In this document: positions 25,791 to 34,722 of the stretch, piece after piece | Position numbering within the stretch: the first letter of the stretch is position 1 | Layout: every line of letters begins with the position of its first letter | Source of the DNA: Saccharibacillus sp. CPCC 101409 | GTDB taxonomy: Bacteria; Bacillota; Bacilli; Paenibacillales; Paenibacillaceae | Assembly: GCF_030518235.1 (NCBI RefSeq) | Contig: NZ_JAULSA010000008.1 | Location: 1-64,000, forward strand | Length of the DNA: 64,000 bases | Direction of reading: 5' to 3' | Program-made: the position numbers and the translations under genes | The notes under the pieces: generated by a model | The model's input: the letters and a program-made list of their open reading frames with translations, nothing else | What the model was told of the DNA's origin: nothing | Database searches by the model: none

Positions 25791-27524
25791 TTACAGATTG
25801 ATGCGGCGGATCGAGTGAGTTGCAAAGTCGAAGAACAGAATGTTTCCGTTGCTGTCAAAAGTCATCTGGTCGAGCTGTGAAAGTGCTGTTCCATCTGTGT
25901 AGGTCAGGTCGTCGGCTTCGATGAATGTTTTTCTGCCACCGTCGCTTTTCAATTCGTAAACGTCACCGCCGAGCGCTCCGTACAATCTGCCTTCGTAGCC
26001 GGCGATGTTGTCGAAGGTTTCGGCTTTGTAGGAAGCGACAACGTCAACCTTCGCAGGGAAAAGCTGAATACGGTACAGCTTGTCGAGACTTGCAACGTTC
26101 AGCGTATTGCCCGATACAAAAGCGGAAGCATGGCTATCCAATCCTAGCGATTCATAGAGTACGCTGTCTGCAATCGGTTGCGGCTGTGCAGGTTCGGAGG
26201 CATTCAGTTCCGTTTCCCATACACTGGAGTATGTGCCGAGGCTGTAGACAGCAGAACCCGTATCCGTGAAAGTAAGAAAGTTAATCGCCGTATTGCGCCG
26301 AGTACGGTAATCATCTCGATACTCGCGATCCCAAGCAACGGCTTGTATGCCGGAAGTAATGTCGTAAATAATTGCATCGTCGGTCATCATATACATTTTG
26401 TTATCGGCGTTGTTGTAAGCGAGCTTGGTTGGAGTGACATACTTGTGGTCGATATGCTGGACTTTACCGTCGGCATCTTTGTAATCCAGATCGAAGCGGG
26501 AATCGACTTGGATCTTTTCAACGGAACCGTTCTTTGTATCCAGCTTGCGGATCAATACTTTGCTTTCTTGGTCGTCGAGAAAGTAAACCTGATTGTTGTT
26601 GTCTGCGGCCATGCTGACGACATGACGCAGGCGGGCTTTGCGCACCGGCCCATCTACATTTCCTTCTGCGCCGCCGATCAAGGTTTCGACTGTGAACTTG
26701 TCTGCGGCGGTGTCGGGAGTAGGTGTTGTTGTCGATGGACTGGACGGCGTTGTCGGCGAGGAAGGATTCGTTGCAGGAGGTGTCGTTGTACCCGGATTCA
26801 TTGTTGTCGGATTGTTGCCGCCGATCTGTGTGTTATCGTTGCCATATTGATAGGCGCGCCAGAGGAGCGTTGCGGCTTCGGCGCGGGTAACAGGAGCCTG
26901 CGGGCGGAACGTCTCGTCTTGGTAGCCGGAAACAAGTCCGTTTTCAACGGCGACGGCGACGTAGTTTTTAGCGGATTCGGAAATGCCCGCGTAGTCCTTA
27001 AACATCGCTTGAATGAGACTGCGATCGGCGAGACGGTTGACGTCGTAGCCTTTGAGCTTGACGAGAGCGACCGTAATGTCTTCGCGTGTAGCGGGTTTGT
27101 CTGGGTTAAAAATGTATTGCCCATTGGCGATGCGGTAGCCGCTCAAATAGTCTTTGGCAGTCTCAACGAATGGCGATTCCCAATCGGTCGATTTGATGTC
27201 GTTGAACGAGGAATAGTTTACCTTGCTGGGCTTCAAGCCGGCCGCGCTGATCACGATCTTGGCAACCTCAGCTCTTGAAATAGGTTTGTCGGGCCGGAAG
27301 CGGCCGTCCGGATAACCGGCGAAGACATTGCGCGTGACCATCTCGCTGATGTAGGTGTTGGCCCAGTAATTTGAAGGTACATCGGAAAAGCTGACGGACG
27401 AAGCTGTTGTTGTAGGCGCGTCTTGCAATTCTTCTCCGTATTGCGGGAGTGCAGATGCAGTTCCTGATACATTAAAAGCGATAAATCCTGCGACAAGTAA
27501 TGCCGAAGTTCTTTTCAATGACAT
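25791..27524 (-). CDS. S-layer homology (SLH) domain surface protein with propeller-like C-terminus
   Basis: A 577-aa exported protein. A signal peptide (residues 1-26) is followed by three SLH domains (about 44-86, 104-150 and 166-212; FSDVPSNYWANTYISEMV, GYPDGRFRPDKPISRAE), which anchor proteins to pyruvylated wall polymers. A Thr/Pro/Ser linker (PTTMNPGTTTPPATNPSSPT) leads to an NHL/YWTD-like repetitive domain, RHVVSMAADNNNQVYFLDDQ and TFDSNGNILFFDFATHSIRR. The start has AGGGGGAA upstream. As mobile-island cargo this is unusual; it could alter the cell surface. Confidence 0.85.
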   Translation of the reverse strand: MSLKRTSALLVAGFIAFNVSGTASALPQYGEELQDAPTTTASSVSFSDVPSNYWANTYISEMVTRNVFAGYPDGRFRPDKPISRAEVAKIVISAAGLKPSKVNYSSFNDIKSTDWESPFVETAKDYLSGYRIANGQYIFNPDKPATREDITVALVKLKGYDVNRLADRSLIQAMFKDYAGISESAKNYVAVAVENGLVSGYQDETFRPQAPVTRAEAATLLWRAYQYGNDNTQIGGNNPTTMNPGTTTPPATNPSSPTTPSSPSTTTPTPDTAADKFTVETLIGGAEGNVDGPVRKARLRHVVSMAADNNNQVYFLDDQESKVLIRKLDTKNGSVEKIQVDSRFDLDYKDADGKVQHIDHKYVTPTKLAYNNADNKMYMMTDDAIIYDITSGIQAVAWDREYRDDYRTRRNTAINFLTFTDTGSAVYSLGTYSSVWETELNASEPAQPQPIADSVLYESLGLDSHASAFVSGNTLNVASLDKLYRIQLFPAKVDVVASYKAETFDNIAGYEGRLYGALGGDVYELKSDGGRKTFIEADDLTYTDGTALSQLDQMTFDSNGNILFFDFATHSIRRINL

Positions 27525-27681
27525 GTAAATTCCCCCTGTAATCTTTTGGACGGTTTGAGAAACTCCTCAAATACAGCGTTATTATACTCTATATTACTCT
27601 TATAAGTGTAGTTAAATTTTAGTCAATGTTAGGATAAGAGTCTGTCATCCCCTCCAATAAGCTTGAGGTAGAGGTGATGAC

Positions 27682-28038
27682 GTGGAAGATTTTATCCGTA
27701 TGGTCGGTGAACAAATACGCAAGCATAGAAAACTTAGAGGGCTGACGCAGGAACGGTTGGCGGAAATGTCCGGCTTGAGCTTTAGTTATGTGAGCGACGT
27801 CGAACGGGGAACACGCAATATTTCGTTGGAGTCGCTCGGCAAACTTGTATACGCACTAAGCATTAAGCCCGCACAGTTATTTGAGGATGTTAACGAGCGT
27901 ATGAGTGCCGACGAAGAGTCTCGTTTGAAGTTGGAGTCCTTACATTCCCTTCTGGTTGATCGAACGCCGGAAGAGATCGAGTTCATTCTTAGTACTTCGC
28001 GAGAATTTCTAAAGACCATTGATCGGTCGCGCTCTTGA
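27682..28038 (+). CDS. XRE-family transcriptional regulator
   Basis: This 118-aa regulator starts at a GTG at 27682, with GAGGTGATGAC upstream. The N-terminal HTH is typical (IRKHRKLRGLTQERLAEMSG, then SFSYVSDVERGTRNISLESL). The C-terminal 50 residues (RTPEEIEFILSTSREFLKTI) form a dimerisation helix known from Paenibacillus XRE proteins. It is divergent from the SLH gene; the 157 bp between them contain imperfect repeats TACTCTATAT/TACTCTTATA (around 27590), a possible operator. Confidence 0.85.
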   Translation: MEDFIRMVGEQIRKHRKLRGLTQERLAEMSGLSFSYVSDVERGTRNISLESLGKLVYALSIKPAQLFEDVNERMSADEESRLKLESLHSLLVDRTPEEIEFILSTSREFLKTIDRSRS

Positions 28039-28146
28039 CCAAAAATAATCGCCTGTAGGCCGAAAAAATGCACACATTTTCTCTTGGTACCACCTTGTAT
28101 ATATAGAAAGGGGTGGCCTGCCGTTTCATGCCCCACCCCTATTCTC

Positions 28147-28194
28147 AGGACCGTTTCTTACTGGCTGTTGCCGGTGAGTGACGGTCCTTTTTTT
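28147..28194 (+). terminator. Intrinsic terminator after the XRE gene
   Basis: AGGACCGT (28147-28154) pairs with ACGGTCCT (28181-28188), followed by a run of Ts. Confidence 0.8.
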
Positions 28195-28399
28195 GTTATA
28201 CGCAAAACATCTAACTCGAAAGTAGTGATGCCGAAACGCAACGATCTGGGCAATCGCATTACCCAAACATCATTGTAGGTATTCCTTGCCACACGCAAAC
28301 AACAGCCTGCTTCTTATTGAAGCGGGCTATTTGCGTTGGGCAAAACAGAGAGAACGCCGGTGGTGAGAGAAGCCGGAAACAGGGAAGGGAGAGATTGTA

Positions 28400-28618
28400 A
28401 TGAGCGAAAAACGAGAGCTGTCTGCGGACATGCAAACCCTGTTGAAGCAACTGGTTGTGAACGGAGACATTCGTATGGCTGGAACGGTGTTGTATGCCTA
28501 TTGCCGCCGGGCGTACCAGGTGAACGATGAGACAGCCGCACGCTGGATGGTGGCTTATTTCCGCCGCGAGTTTCCGCAAGAGATGAAGCGGCACGCAAGC
28601 AAATTGTCGGGATTGTAA
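28400..28618 (+). CDS. Hypothetical protein, 72 aa
   Basis: A GGGAGAG ribosome site precedes the ATG at 28400. The product is helical and charged (MSEKRELSADMQTLLKQLVV ... RREFPQEMKRHASKL). I do not recognise it. It forms a pair with the next small gene, 27 bp downstream, and an imperfect inverted repeat (AGCCtGCTTC / GAAGCgGGCT, 28301-28327) lies upstream. Confidence 0.6.
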   Translation: MSEKRELSADMQTLLKQLVVNGDIRMAGTVLYAYCRRAYQVNDETAARWMVAYFRREFPQEMKRHASKLSGL

Positions 28619-28645
28619 GACTACCAAATGAAGGAGGAGAAGAAG

Positions 28646-28825
28646 ATGACGTTTGAGTTTTTGAAAAGAAGCGAGGAGAAGGAGTACTTGGGTTATTGCG
28701 AGTGCAAAGGGTTCGTTTATTCGGTATGCAAAGGCAACGGTCGGTATGAAATCGTGGCATTGAACGACGGGGATGTAGAGACGTTGATTACGTATGTTGT
28801 GAGGCAAGGGAACGGTGTGCTGTGA
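28646..28825 (+). CDS. Hypothetical protein, 59 aa
   Basis: GAAGGAGGAGAAGAAG leads to an ATG at 28646; the earlier ATG at 28628 is inside the ribosome site. The product (MTFEFLKRSEEKEYLGYCEC ... VVRQGNGVL) has a beta-rich pattern with two cysteines. It is unknown and probably co-transcribed with the preceding small gene. Confidence 0.6.
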   Translation: MTFEFLKRSEEKEYLGYCECKGFVYSVCKGNGRYEIVALNDGDVETLITYVVRQGNGVL

Positions 28826-29012
28826 GCTGTTGCTTGACTTCTGTCGGCGTTGTAAAAAGACAAGGTCAAATCCTGTCACAAAAAGAAAAGGCCGCCCACG
28901 AAGGCGACCCAGATAAAATTCAACTGGCTTCATCATAAACCAAACATACAAAGCATTCAAGGGGAGATCACGTTGATCTTCCCTGTTTGCATTTTAAAGG
29001 AGAATGGAAAGC

Positions 29013-29624
29013 ATGAACGTTCAAATGCAGATGATCCGCCCACTGTTTGCAAGAGCTATCGGTCAGCAAAAGGACTCAGCCGTTGTAGTCGCACTTTTTG
29101 AAAACTACGCTACGCTTACGGAATTGATGAATACATCAGAACACGAGCTTACACGTATCAAAGGAATCGGACCGGCAATGGCTCAGCGTATTCTGGCAAC
29201 TATTCAACTCACTCAAAAAATCAATGCACCTGTATACGGACAACGTTACACCATTCGCAGTCCAAAAGATGTAGCTGACTTATTGATTCCTCAGATGAAG
29301 TGGCTGACGCAGGAACACTTTGTGATCCTTACACTCAACACTAAGAATATTATGATTGGATCGCCGCAGACCATCTCTATTGGCTCTCTAAACGCCGCGA
29401 TCGTGAAGCCGCTGGATGTCTTCAGGATCGCTATACAACGCTCGGCGGCCTCAATCGTCTGCGTTCATAATCATCCGAGTACAGACCCTACTCCGTCGCA
29501 GGAAGATCGGAATGTTACGGCTCTACTCGTGGAGGCCGGGCGACTGATGTCGATTGAGGTGTTGGATCATGTTATTATCGGCGGCGATTCATTTTATTCG
29601 ATGAAGGAGAATGGATTGATGTAA
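29013..29624 (+). CDS. RadC-family JAB/MPN domain protein
   Basis: A 203-aa protein starting at the ATG at 29013 (AAAGGAG, 10 bp spacing). The N-terminal helix-hairpin-helix (LTRIKGIGPAMAQRILATIQ) and the C-terminal JAMM metal site (HNHPSTDPTPSQED, around residue 152) are the RadC layout; Bacillus RadC is slightly longer. The family was once linked to DNA repair, later disproved for E. coli, and occurs often on mobile elements. Here it sits within the recombinase/replication half of the island. Confidence 0.88.
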   Translation: MNVQMQMIRPLFARAIGQQKDSAVVVALFENYATLTELMNTSEHELTRIKGIGPAMAQRILATIQLTQKINAPVYGQRYTIRSPKDVADLLIPQMKWLTQEHFVILTLNTKNIMIGSPQTISIGSLNAAIVKPLDVFRIAIQRSAASIVCVHNHPSTDPTPSQEDRNVTALLVEAGRLMSIEVLDHVIIGGDSFYSMKENGLM

Positions 29625-29677
29625 GAGAGATTATTAGAGTATATAAGAAGCCGCTTATAGTACGGCTTCTTATAATC

Positions 29678-30721
29678 TTAATCTATCCAATAAATCTCTT
29701 CCTCAAAATCGATTTCAGAATAATCGTCCAACGACAAAGGAAGTAACTGTTCAGGAGCCGAAGCATCTTTTTGAAGCACTGTTTTCAGGAGAGTGATATT
29801 TCTATGAAAACTACTCTTGGACTCATTTTCTTTAACAAAGGCTTCGCCGTAAGCTTCAATGTTATACAAGAGTGCAATTAAGCAATCTTCTTGTCTTTTG
29901 TTCAATCCATATTTTTTTATTTTTTGATGGGAGCTACGAACGTCTGATAGTTGAACGATACTTTGCCTTTGTAGTTCAAGAAGTCCCTTGTTTAAAATTT
30001 CGTGGGCAAAGGACTTTGTTAGCAGTTTCTTTACTAACCGTGTGTTGTTACTCTGTCGATAAATTTCTTGCTGGGACAATTCGATCTCATAGCGTAAAAC
30101 TCCTTTGCTATCTTTCAAAGCTGAATTTTTATTGCTGTGTTGTTTTGTACGTTTTACCTCACGGTTTTTATCGTACACTTTTTCCTTTCGTGTTCGTGCT
30201 CTCCATTCTACAGTTTCCACTTGAGGGCCGCCCCGTTCAAAATAAGCTTGTTGCTTATATTTGGGCCGGCTCAACTGAGAATAACTTTTAAGATAGGCTT
30301 GTACATGCTTACCTACATTGAAGTTCTTGCATACATGTAGTTTGATAACTTTCCATTGTCGAATAGGTGGAATGTCTTTTGTGGACATATGTAACTGCTT
30401 CGCTACATACCTGCGTAGTTTCTTATAGAAGGAAGCAACATCTGCTTCTGTTATCTCATCTACATTGTTTCCATATAGGAACTTTGGAATCGAGACTTCA
30501 ACTTTTATAAAAGCTTTTGCTGGATCTTTATCGGAGAGTGAGTACCTTATATAAGGCATCGAAGACTTCGTCTTTTTTCGTCGAATTGTTTTAAACGTGC
30601 TGATATGTTCTTTAATTCCATTGTGCTGAAGACTTGTGCCTGTACGTTCCCAGTCTATGGTTGACAGATGTTTCTGGCATATTGCAGGGATTGAGCACCT
30701 TATTGCTATAGTATCGAACAT
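29678..30721 (-). CDS. Phage/plasmid replication protein, gene II/X-like
   Basis: A 347-aa protein on the minus strand. It opens MFDTIAIRCSIPAI, the way gene II/X-type (Phage_CRI) replication proteins start, has VSIPKFLYGNNVDEIT and a basic central part (ARTRKEKVYDKNREVKRTK), and then GVLRYEIELSQQEIYRQ, typical of the C-terminal Phage_X-like region. Such proteins nick DNA for rolling-circle replication of filamentous phages and small plasmids. Its presence suggests the island can replicate after excision, or descends from such a replicon. It is divergent from the next XRE gene. Confidence 0.6.
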   Translation of the reverse strand: MFDTIAIRCSIPAICQKHLSTIDWERTGTSLQHNGIKEHISTFKTIRRKKTKSSMPYIRYSLSDKDPAKAFIKVEVSIPKFLYGNNVDEITEADVASFYKKLRRYVAKQLHMSTKDIPPIRQWKVIKLHVCKNFNVGKHVQAYLKSYSQLSRPKYKQQAYFERGGPQVETVEWRARTRKEKVYDKNREVKRTKQHSNKNSALKDSKGVLRYEIELSQQEIYRQSNNTRLVKKLLTKSFAHEILNKGLLELQRQSIVQLSDVRSSHQKIKKYGLNKRQEDCLIALLYNIEAYGEAFVKENESKSSFHRNITLLKTVLQKDASAPEQLLPLSLDDYSEIDFEEEIYWID

Positions 30722-30897
30722 TATAAACGTACACCGTCCTTATAAATGTCCCGTTAAAGGGGTACTTGTTATACGTATTACAGACAAAACCAAAATGATA
30801 AACCCATTGTACAACTAATTATCGAAATTTAAATACATATTGAAAAATAAATTAATTGAGTTATGATTAAAATAATACGAATTGAAGGAGCCAACTA

Positions 30898-31635
30898 ATG
30901 AGTGATGACAATGCAATCGAATTGACTTGGAATGATTACGCGGAGTTAAGTACGTTGAATATCGGTGGAAGAGTTAGATATATACGCAATATCTTGCTGA
31001 AGACATACGGAAGAGAATACAGCGGACAAAGTTGTGCCAACCGCATTGGTGTATCTCAATCTAATTTTGTGCATCTGGAGAAAAACTCTCAGGATATTCC
31101 TTCGAAAACGTTGCGTGCAATAAGCAAAGATTTCAATGTAAAGATGGATATCTTCTTTGATGATTTTTATGAAGATGAATATGTACCAATCATAATTCGA
31201 TCACGAAATTCAAAATTAGAACAACATACAAATAGCTTTATAGCAGATGATGAAGATGAAATTGATAGCGGCAATCCGTGTGAAGAAAACGAGTATGTAC
31301 TCATTACGGTTGCATATTTAAAGGCAACGAATGGGGATCGTAGACTTATTTTCGAAACTAGATCTAATCAAAAATACACACGGGAACAGACTGCTGTTGT
31401 TCTCGCCTCTATTATGCAAACAGTAGAAGGTATGGATTTCGTCGTCGATCCTGAAGAAGCAGTCTCAAAACTCGAAACTGCATCCTCTTTTACGCCAATA
31501 TCGCAAGCGTACAAAGCAATCAGAAAGCATGATTCAGAAGAACTCTACATCTGGATTCCAAGTAAAGCTTTTAATGAAAGTACAGAGCGATTGAATCAAT
31601 TAGGAAAGCAATACACAAACACACTAATCAAATAG
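30898..31635 (+). CDS. XRE-type regulator with C-terminal effector domain
   Basis: This 245-aa protein has GAAGGAG before the ATG at 30898. The N-terminal part is an HTH (GRVRYIRNILLKTYGREYSG, CANRIGVSQSNFVHLEKNSQ). An acidic linker and a C-terminal domain of about 130 aa (EYVLITVAYLKATNGDRRLI, LYIWIPSKAFNESTERLNQL) follow, which I do not recognise. It is divergent from the replication gene and upstream of the recombinases, so it is a likely control protein for excision or replication. Confidence 0.7.
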   Translation: MSDDNAIELTWNDYAELSTLNIGGRVRYIRNILLKTYGREYSGQSCANRIGVSQSNFVHLEKNSQDIPSKTLRAISKDFNVKMDIFFDDFYEDEYVPIIIRSRNSKLEQHTNSFIADDEDEIDSGNPCEENEYVLITVAYLKATNGDRRLIFETRSNQKYTREQTAVVLASIMQTVEGMDFVVDPEEAVSKLETASSFTPISQAYKAIRKHDSEELYIWIPSKAFNESTERLNQLGKQYTNTLIK

Positions 31636-31659
31636 CTTAATAAACAATATTGATGACCT

Positions 31660-31696
31660 CAAAAGCCTGATCTTCTACTGAAGATCGGGCTTTTTT
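31660..31696 (+). terminator. Intrinsic terminator after the XRE gene
   Basis: AAAGCCTGATCTTC, loop TACT, then GAAGATCGGGCTTTTTT. Confidence 0.85.
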
Positions 31697-31727
31697 GCGT
31701 TGCAATCATTTAATCTTTATTTCTTTG

Positions 31728-31749
31728 AAAGGAGGTGATTCAAGTGTAG
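31728..31749 (+). other. Very strong ribosome site with a start-stop minimal ORF
   Basis: AAAGGAGGTGATTCA (31728-31742) is nearly a full complement of the 16S rRNA 3' end. It is followed by GTG TAG (31744-31749), a start codon immediately followed by a stop. No longer frame starts at a suitable distance. It may attract ribosomes onto the leader of the first recombinase gene. Confidence 0.4.
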
Positions 31750-31767
31750 CTGACTGCGTGCATCATT

Positions 31768-31858
<91 letters not shown>

Positions 31859-31898
31859 GTCAGAAATGCCTCACTCATCAAACAAGGAGAACATACAA

Positions 31899-32747
31899 AT
31901 GAATGTCGTAACCTATCTTCGCGTATCTTCAGAACAACAAGCAGAGCGCGAACTCTCAATCCCTGCACAACGAGAAGCATTACAACGCTATGCAGATGAA
32001 CGCGGATGGAATATCGTTGCAGAATACATTGACGAAGCTCGATCTGCAAAAACAGATGAACGTCCTGCCTTTCAACAAATGATTAGCATCGCACAAAAAA
32101 CGAATAAAACTTTTGAAGCTATTGTCGTCCACAAGTTCGACCGATTCAGTCGCAGTCGTGCAGATCACGCAATCTACAAAGCTTTGCTCAAAAAACAAGG
32201 TGTTGCTGTTGTATCCGTATCTGAACCTATTGAAGCAGATACCCCACATGGTTTTCTATTGGAGTCGATGCTCGAAATCATTAGCGAATTCTACAACGTC
32301 AATTTGCGGCACGAAACATTGAAGGGGATGCGTGAAAACGCCACTCAAGGATTTCATTGCGGAGGACGCGCGCCGTATGGTTATCGTCTGGATCGTCAAG
32401 GACGCAAAGTGAATTACAAGCTCGGACCGAACGAAGAAGTTGTTGTCGTCAGACGAGCCTTTGAATTAGCGGCGCAAGGCTACGGAGGCAAGAAGCTTGC
32501 CAAAGAGTTGAATGTCTACAATACAGACTTACAGAAGCGCTGGTCACCTTCCACAGTGCTGTCCATGCTTCGCAATCCCGCTTATCTGGGTCATCGCGTA
32601 TGGAATCGCAAAGCAATCGCGGAAGCGAAGCGTAATCCTGAAGAGAAATGGATTGTCACAAAAGACACGCATCCCGCTATTGTTAATCAGAAAGTATGGG
32701 ATGCGGCGCAAGCTTCGCTCGATTCACGCAAACACAAATCCAACTGA
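31899..32747 (+). CDS. Serine recombinase, short form (resolvase + recombinase domains only)
   Basis: A 282-aa site-specific DNA recombinase starting at the ATG at 31899, after AAGGAGAACATACAA. The resolvase domain (YLRVSSEQQAERELSIPAQR; catalytic Ser near residue 10; arginines in VVHKFDRFSRSRADH) and the recombinase domain (APYGYRLDRQGRKVNYKLGP, YLGHRVWNRKA) are intact. The zinc-ribbon and coiled-coil region that completes large serine recombinases (about 450-550 aa) is missing. It ends KVWDAAQASLDSRKHKSN. It may be truncated, or a natural short form acting with the next gene. Confidence 0.85.
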   Translation: MNVVTYLRVSSEQQAERELSIPAQREALQRYADERGWNIVAEYIDEARSAKTDERPAFQQMISIAQKTNKTFEAIVVHKFDRFSRSRADHAIYKALLKKQGVAVVSVSEPIEADTPHGFLLESMLEIISEFYNVNLRHETLKGMRENATQGFHCGGRAPYGYRLDRQGRKVNYKLGPNEEVVVVRRAFELAAQGYGGKKLAKELNVYNTDLQKRWSPSTVLSMLRNPAYLGHRVWNRKAIAEAKRNPEEKWIVTKDTHPAIVNQKVWDAAQASLDSRKHKSN

Positions 32748-32763
32748 ATAGAAGTCGTTTTCC

Positions 32764-32802
32764 AAGCAGGTATATCGGTCATCCGGTATACCTGCTTTTT
32801 TT
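32764..32802 (+). terminator. Intrinsic terminator between the two recombinases
   Basis: AAGCAGGTATA (32764-32774) pairs with TATACCTGCTT (32787-32797), then a T run. The second recombinase therefore needs its own promoter or read-through. Confidence 0.8.
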
Positions 32803-32835
32803 ATGCCCAAATTTAAGCGCAGGGAGAGATTTTCA

Positions 32836-34380
32836 ATGAAAGTAGCTATTTATGTAAGAGTATCGTCGGATCGCCAGGCAGAGAAAGAGCTGTCCATTCC
32901 GGCGCAACAAAAAGCGATCCATCAATATTGTCAGGATAAAGGTTGGATTGTCGTCAGTGAATTCATTGAAAAGGGGAAAAGCGCGAAGACCGATGATCGT
33001 CCCGAATTTCAGAAAATGATTGCGATAGCGAAACGTTCGAATTGTCCGTTTGAAGCTGTGGTCGTGCATAAGTTTGATCGGTTTTCTCGCAAGCGCGACG
33101 ATCACGTTCTATACAAAGCGCTCCTCGCGCAACACGGGGTCAAAGTCATTTCGATCACCGAGCAGACGGAAGCGGCGACGCCGCAAGATATGCTTTTAGA
33201 GGGCATGTTGGAAGTGATCTCGGAGTTCTTCAACGCCAACCTTGCAACTGAAGTTCGCAAAGGAATGACGCAGAACGCGAAGCAGGGCTACAACAACGGG
33301 GGCACGCCGCCTTATGGATATCGCACAGAGCATATTGCACTGGGTCATCAGAAAACGAAAACCGTCTGGGTGCCGGGAGCGCGCGAAGAAATCGACACGG
33401 TGCGATGGATCTTCAATCAGTATGCGTTTGAAGGCAAAGGGTATCATCGTATTGCTTCAGAATTGAACGAGCGCAAAGTGCCGACGCAAAAAGGAGGAAC
33501 TTGGTCGACAAGTACGATCCGCGCAATCATCTTCAATGAAACGTACATCGGCCGGAAAGTATGGAACAAACAGGACTATCAGACAAAAGGGAAGAAGTGG
33601 CGCGATCGTTCCGAATGGATCATCACCGAAAATGCGCATCCCGCAATCATTACCAAAGAACTGTTTGACCAATGCCAGACAGTGGCAAAGCAACGACACA
33701 ACGGCGGCGGCGAAACACATCGGGCATCAGGTAAGCCAGCATCACCTTTTTGGCTTCGGGGAATGATGGTGTGCGATAAATGCGGCACACGCATGGTCGG
33801 CAATTCAACGTCATCACGCACAAAAAGCGGCGGACAGAAATATTACGTTTGCGGCGGCTATTTGCGTAAAGGGAAAGAGTTCTGCCCGTATATCGGCTGG
33901 CGCAAAGAACGCATCGAGGAGATTGTGACCAACAAACTGCGTACGACGTTGATGCGGCTGTTGATGGACAATCAGTTGGAGGAAGAAATTCGATTGTACT
34001 ACGCTGATCAGCACCGTCATTCGATTCAGCAGGCCGTGAGTTTGGAAGCGGAGATTGGATTTTTGCAGAAACGGATACAGACTGTTGAAGCAGATATGCG
34101 AAGCGGAAAAGCAAAGCCTTATCATCAGGAGATCTTGGATGAGATGCAGGCGGAGTTATCGGAAAAGACAACGGAGTATGATGCGGTTAAAGAGACGGTC
34201 GGCGACGTTGTGATTCCGGAAGAATACATTGCGTCGGTGAAGTACGATATGCAGACGTTGATTGGCTTGTTGGATGCAGAAGTTCCGAATCCCCAGATGT
34301 TGACAGTGGGTGAGGAAGTTTGTGGCGGAGGTGAAGGTAGAAAGGGAGACGAAACGAGCCTACATTACAATAAACTTTGA
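32836..34380 (+). CDS. Large serine recombinase (integrase), full length
   Basis: A 514-aa recombinase starting at the ATG at 32836 (AGGGAGAG upstream). It has the resolvase domain (IYVRVSSDRQAEKELSIPAQ; catalytic Ser about residue 10), recombinase domain (PPYGYRTEHI, YIGRKVWNKQD), zinc ribbon (VCDKCGTRMVGN ... YYVCGGYLRKGKEFC) and coiled coil (about residues 385-460). It is the best candidate for the enzyme that inserted this island at ssrA. The N-terminal half is very similar to the short recombinase upstream, suggesting duplication. Confidence 0.93.
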   Translation: MKVAIYVRVSSDRQAEKELSIPAQQKAIHQYCQDKGWIVVSEFIEKGKSAKTDDRPEFQKMIAIAKRSNCPFEAVVVHKFDRFSRKRDDHVLYKALLAQHGVKVISITEQTEAATPQDMLLEGMLEVISEFFNANLATEVRKGMTQNAKQGYNNGGTPPYGYRTEHIALGHQKTKTVWVPGAREEIDTVRWIFNQYAFEGKGYHRIASELNERKVPTQKGGTWSTSTIRAIIFNETYIGRKVWNKQDYQTKGKKWRDRSEWIITENAHPAIITKELFDQCQTVAKQRHNGGGETHRASGKPASPFWLRGMMVCDKCGTRMVGNSTSSRTKSGGQKYYVCGGYLRKGKEFCPYIGWRKERIEEIVTNKLRTTLMRLLMDNQLEEEIRLYYADQHRHSIQQAVSLEAEIGFLQKRIQTVEADMRSGKAKPYHQEILDEMQAELSEKTTEYDAVKETVGDVVIPEEYIASVKYDMQTLIGLLDAEVPNPQMLTVGEEVCGGGEGRKGDETSLHYNKL

Positions 34381-34443
34381 TAACGAAGATAGAGTACTGC
34401 TTCAAAGAATTATTGTAGCAGAGATGTAAAGCATTTTATATTA

Positions 34444-34484
34444 GCCGGTGATCGTATGATGCAAGAATGCAATCAATCACCGGC
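34444..34484. repeat. Inverted repeat downstream of the integrase gene
   Basis: GCCGGTGAT (34444-34452) and ATCACCGGC (34476-34484) form a perfect 9-bp stem with a 23-nt loop and no following T run. It could be a terminator for the recombinase or part of a recombination site. Confidence 0.45.
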
Positions 34485-34650
34485 ACATTTGTTTAATCAA
34501 ATGCTATTTAGATCTTTGAAAAATCATGATTGCTAAATACTAAATTAAACGATCCTGTAGAGAGTTGTATAAAAAGTCTTGGGAGGTATCTTTGCTTTTG
34601 AAAAAGTTTTGATACATGCATTTTCTGATTTCTAACTCAAATATTTTGAT

Positions 34651-34679
34651 TATTGACAAGAGAAAATGTTTTGTATATA
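34651..34679 (+). promoter_or_regulatory. Consensus promoter of the ToxI-like RNA
   Basis: TTGACA (34651-34656), a spacer of exactly 17 bp and TATAAT (34674-34679) is a perfect sigma-A promoter. Transcription would begin near 34686, some 37 nt before the first repeat. A strong constitutive promoter is expected for a type III RNA antitoxin, which must outnumber the toxin. Confidence 0.8.
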
Positions 34680-34722
34680 ATAACTATACAAAATATAATA
34701 TAATCTCAATTAGAATTCATAC

